From: Candidatus Nanopelagicales bacterium | GTDB lineage: Bacteria > Actinomycetota > Actinomycetes > S36-B12 > UBA5976 | DNA: 5,947 nt | NCBI GenBank assembly: GCA_023257525.1 | Contig: JALRCB010000059.1 | Span: 1-5,947, forward strand | Direction: 5' to 3' | In this document: positions 5,036-5,947 of the stretch, one piece after another | Numbering within the stretch: position 1 is the first letter of the stretch | How the letters are laid out: each line of letters starts with the position of its first letter | The notes under the pieces: generated by a model | What the model saw: only the letters and a program-made list of their open reading frames with translations | The model's database searches: none | Told to the model about the DNA's origin: nothing | Position numbers and translations under genes: made by a program

Positions 5036-5947
5036 TTAGGCCGACATCGCTTTCTGTAGGTTTTCATTTATAGCTGCTAAGAAATCTTCAGTAGTTAAGT
5101 AAGCCTGATCTTTGCTAATTAGCAAAGCAAGATCTTTTGTCATCTTGCCGCTTTCTACAGTTTCAATGCAGACGCGCTCTAGAGTTTCCGCAAACTTTGT
5201 AACCTCAGGTGTGCCATCTAACTTGCCACGATGTGCCAGACCTTGAGTCCAGGCAAAGATTGAAGCAATTGGATTCGTTGAGGTTGGCTTACCCTGCTGA
5301 TGTTGGCGGTAGTGACGAGTCACGGTGCCGTGTGCTGCTTCGGCTTCAACCGTCTTGCCGTCTGGAGTCATTAGTACAGAAGTCATTAGTCCAAGCGAAC
5401 CAAAGCCTTGGGCCACAGTGTCTGACTGCACGTCACCGTCATAGTTCTTGCAAGCCCAGACATAGCCACCTTCCCATTTAAGCGCGGAAGCAACCATGTC
5501 ATCGATCAAGCGGTGTTCGTAAGTTAGACCGGCAGCATCAAAATCAGCTTTGAATTCTTTTTCAAATACTTCCTGGAAAATATCTTTGAACTGACCGTCA
5601 TAAGCCTTCAAGATGGTGTTCTTGGTTGAAAGGTAAACCGGGTAATTGCGTCCCAAACCATAACGAAGCGAAGCGCGAGCAAACTCGCGAATTGATTCAT
5701 CCAAGTTGTACATTCCCATGGCAACACCTGAAGCTGGGAAGTCAAAGATGTTCAATTCCATTGGTTCGCCACCATCAGCTGGAGTAAAGGTCATAGTTAA
5801 TGAACCCGCACCTGGAATCTTGACGTCAGTGGCTTTGTACTGATCACCAAATGCGTGACGACCAACGATGATTGGCTTAGTCCAGCCAGGCACCAATCTT
5901 GGGATGTTGCTGATGATGATTGGTTCCCGGAAAATAACGCCACCGAG
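5036..5947 (-). CDS. icd: NADP-dependent isocitrate dehydrogenase, C-terminal part (cut by window edge)
   Basis: This TCA-cycle enzyme converts isocitrate to 2-oxoglutarate and CO2 with NADP+. The visible 303 residues are the C-terminal three quarters of a protein usually about 405 long; the start lies beyond 5947, and the frame runs open to the edge with LGGVIFREPII. It belongs to the homodimeric, eukaryote-like subfamily also found in Mycobacterium Icd1, not the E. coli type. By comparison with human IDH1 the substrate Arg132 and Tyr139 are in GRHAFGDQYKATD, the catalytic lysine is in STKNTILK, and the metal aspartates are in DDMVASALK and NYDGDVQSD. The NADP 2'-phosphate contact is kept as GTVTRHY. 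The C-terminus ends in LQKAMSA. The TTG at 5896 is an internal leucine, not a start. It is the most upstream member of the gene run visible here. Confidence 0.96.
   Translation of the reverse strand, partial: LGGVIFREPIIISNIPRLVPGWTKPIIVGRHAFGDQYKATDVKIPGAGSLTMTFTPADGGEPMELNIFDFPASGVAMGMYNLDESIREFARASLRYGLGRNYPVYLSTKNTILKAYDGQFKDIFQEVFEKEFKADFDAAGLTYEHRLIDDMVASALKWEGGYVWACKNYDGDVQSDTVAQGFGSLGLMTSVLMTPDGKTVEAEAAHGTVTRHYRQHQQGKPTSTNPIASIFAWTQGLAHRGKLDGTPEVTKFAETLERVCIETVESGKMTKDLALLISKDQAYLTTEDFLAAINENLQKAMSA

Noticed and set aside
5894..5896. TTG as the start of isocitrate dehydrogenase
   Set aside because: Conserved family sequence (LGGVIFREPII...IPRLVPGW) continues upstream in the same frame to the window edge, so this is an internal leucine.
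1..5947. Search for mobile elements, CRISPR, tRNA/rRNA genes, toxin-antitoxin or defence genes
   Set aside because: The seven housekeeping genes account for nearly all bases, gaps are 3-101 nt, and no repeats or RNA-gene signatures were seen by eye.

Overview
The window looks like a piece of a compact, moderate-GC actinobacterial chromosome. The evidence is an eukaryote-like (homodimeric type) NADP isocitrate dehydrogenase, a succinate dehydrogenase whose anchor and flavoprotein closely resemble the mycobacterial Sdh1 class, very short spacers, and start sites with weak or absent Shine-Dalgarno sequences. Base composition is clearly lower in GC than Mycobacterium or Streptomyces, which would suit a streamlined freshwater lineage such as the acI/Nanopelagicales group. 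That placement is an inference from recall, not from a search.

All seven genes lie on the minus strand, so transcription runs from high to low coordinates. From upstream to downstream they are: the C-terminal three quarters of icd (5947-5036); an exonuclease III-family AP endonuclease (5032-4217); a CNNM/CBS/CorC membrane protein (4207-2918); trpS (2921-1929); a HAD phosphatase of the phosphoglycolate phosphatase/5'-nucleotidase-like type (1915-1262); a ~100-nt regulatory gap; the Sdh1-type membrane anchor (1160-357); and the N-terminal 113 residues of the SdhA flavoprotein (340-1, running off the edge). The first five genes are separated by 3, 9, -4 and 13 nt and are probably co-transcribed. 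No stretch over about 100 nt lacks a gene. The long plus-strand open frames are antisense shadows of these genes.

The most informative non-coding stretch is 1161-1261, just before the sdh genes. It contains a near-consensus CRP/GlxR-type palindrome (1217-1232) and a TAAACT -10-like box placed for a leaderless transcript starting at the sdhC ATG. This suggests that sdh has its own cAMP-receptor-type controlled promoter although it follows five same-strand genes. Functionally the window joins two TCA-cycle steps (icd and sdh) with housekeeping genes for tRNA charging, DNA repair, metal/ion handling and metabolite clean-up. I see no mobile element, CRISPR array, RNA gene, phage or defence module, and no convincing undescribed system.
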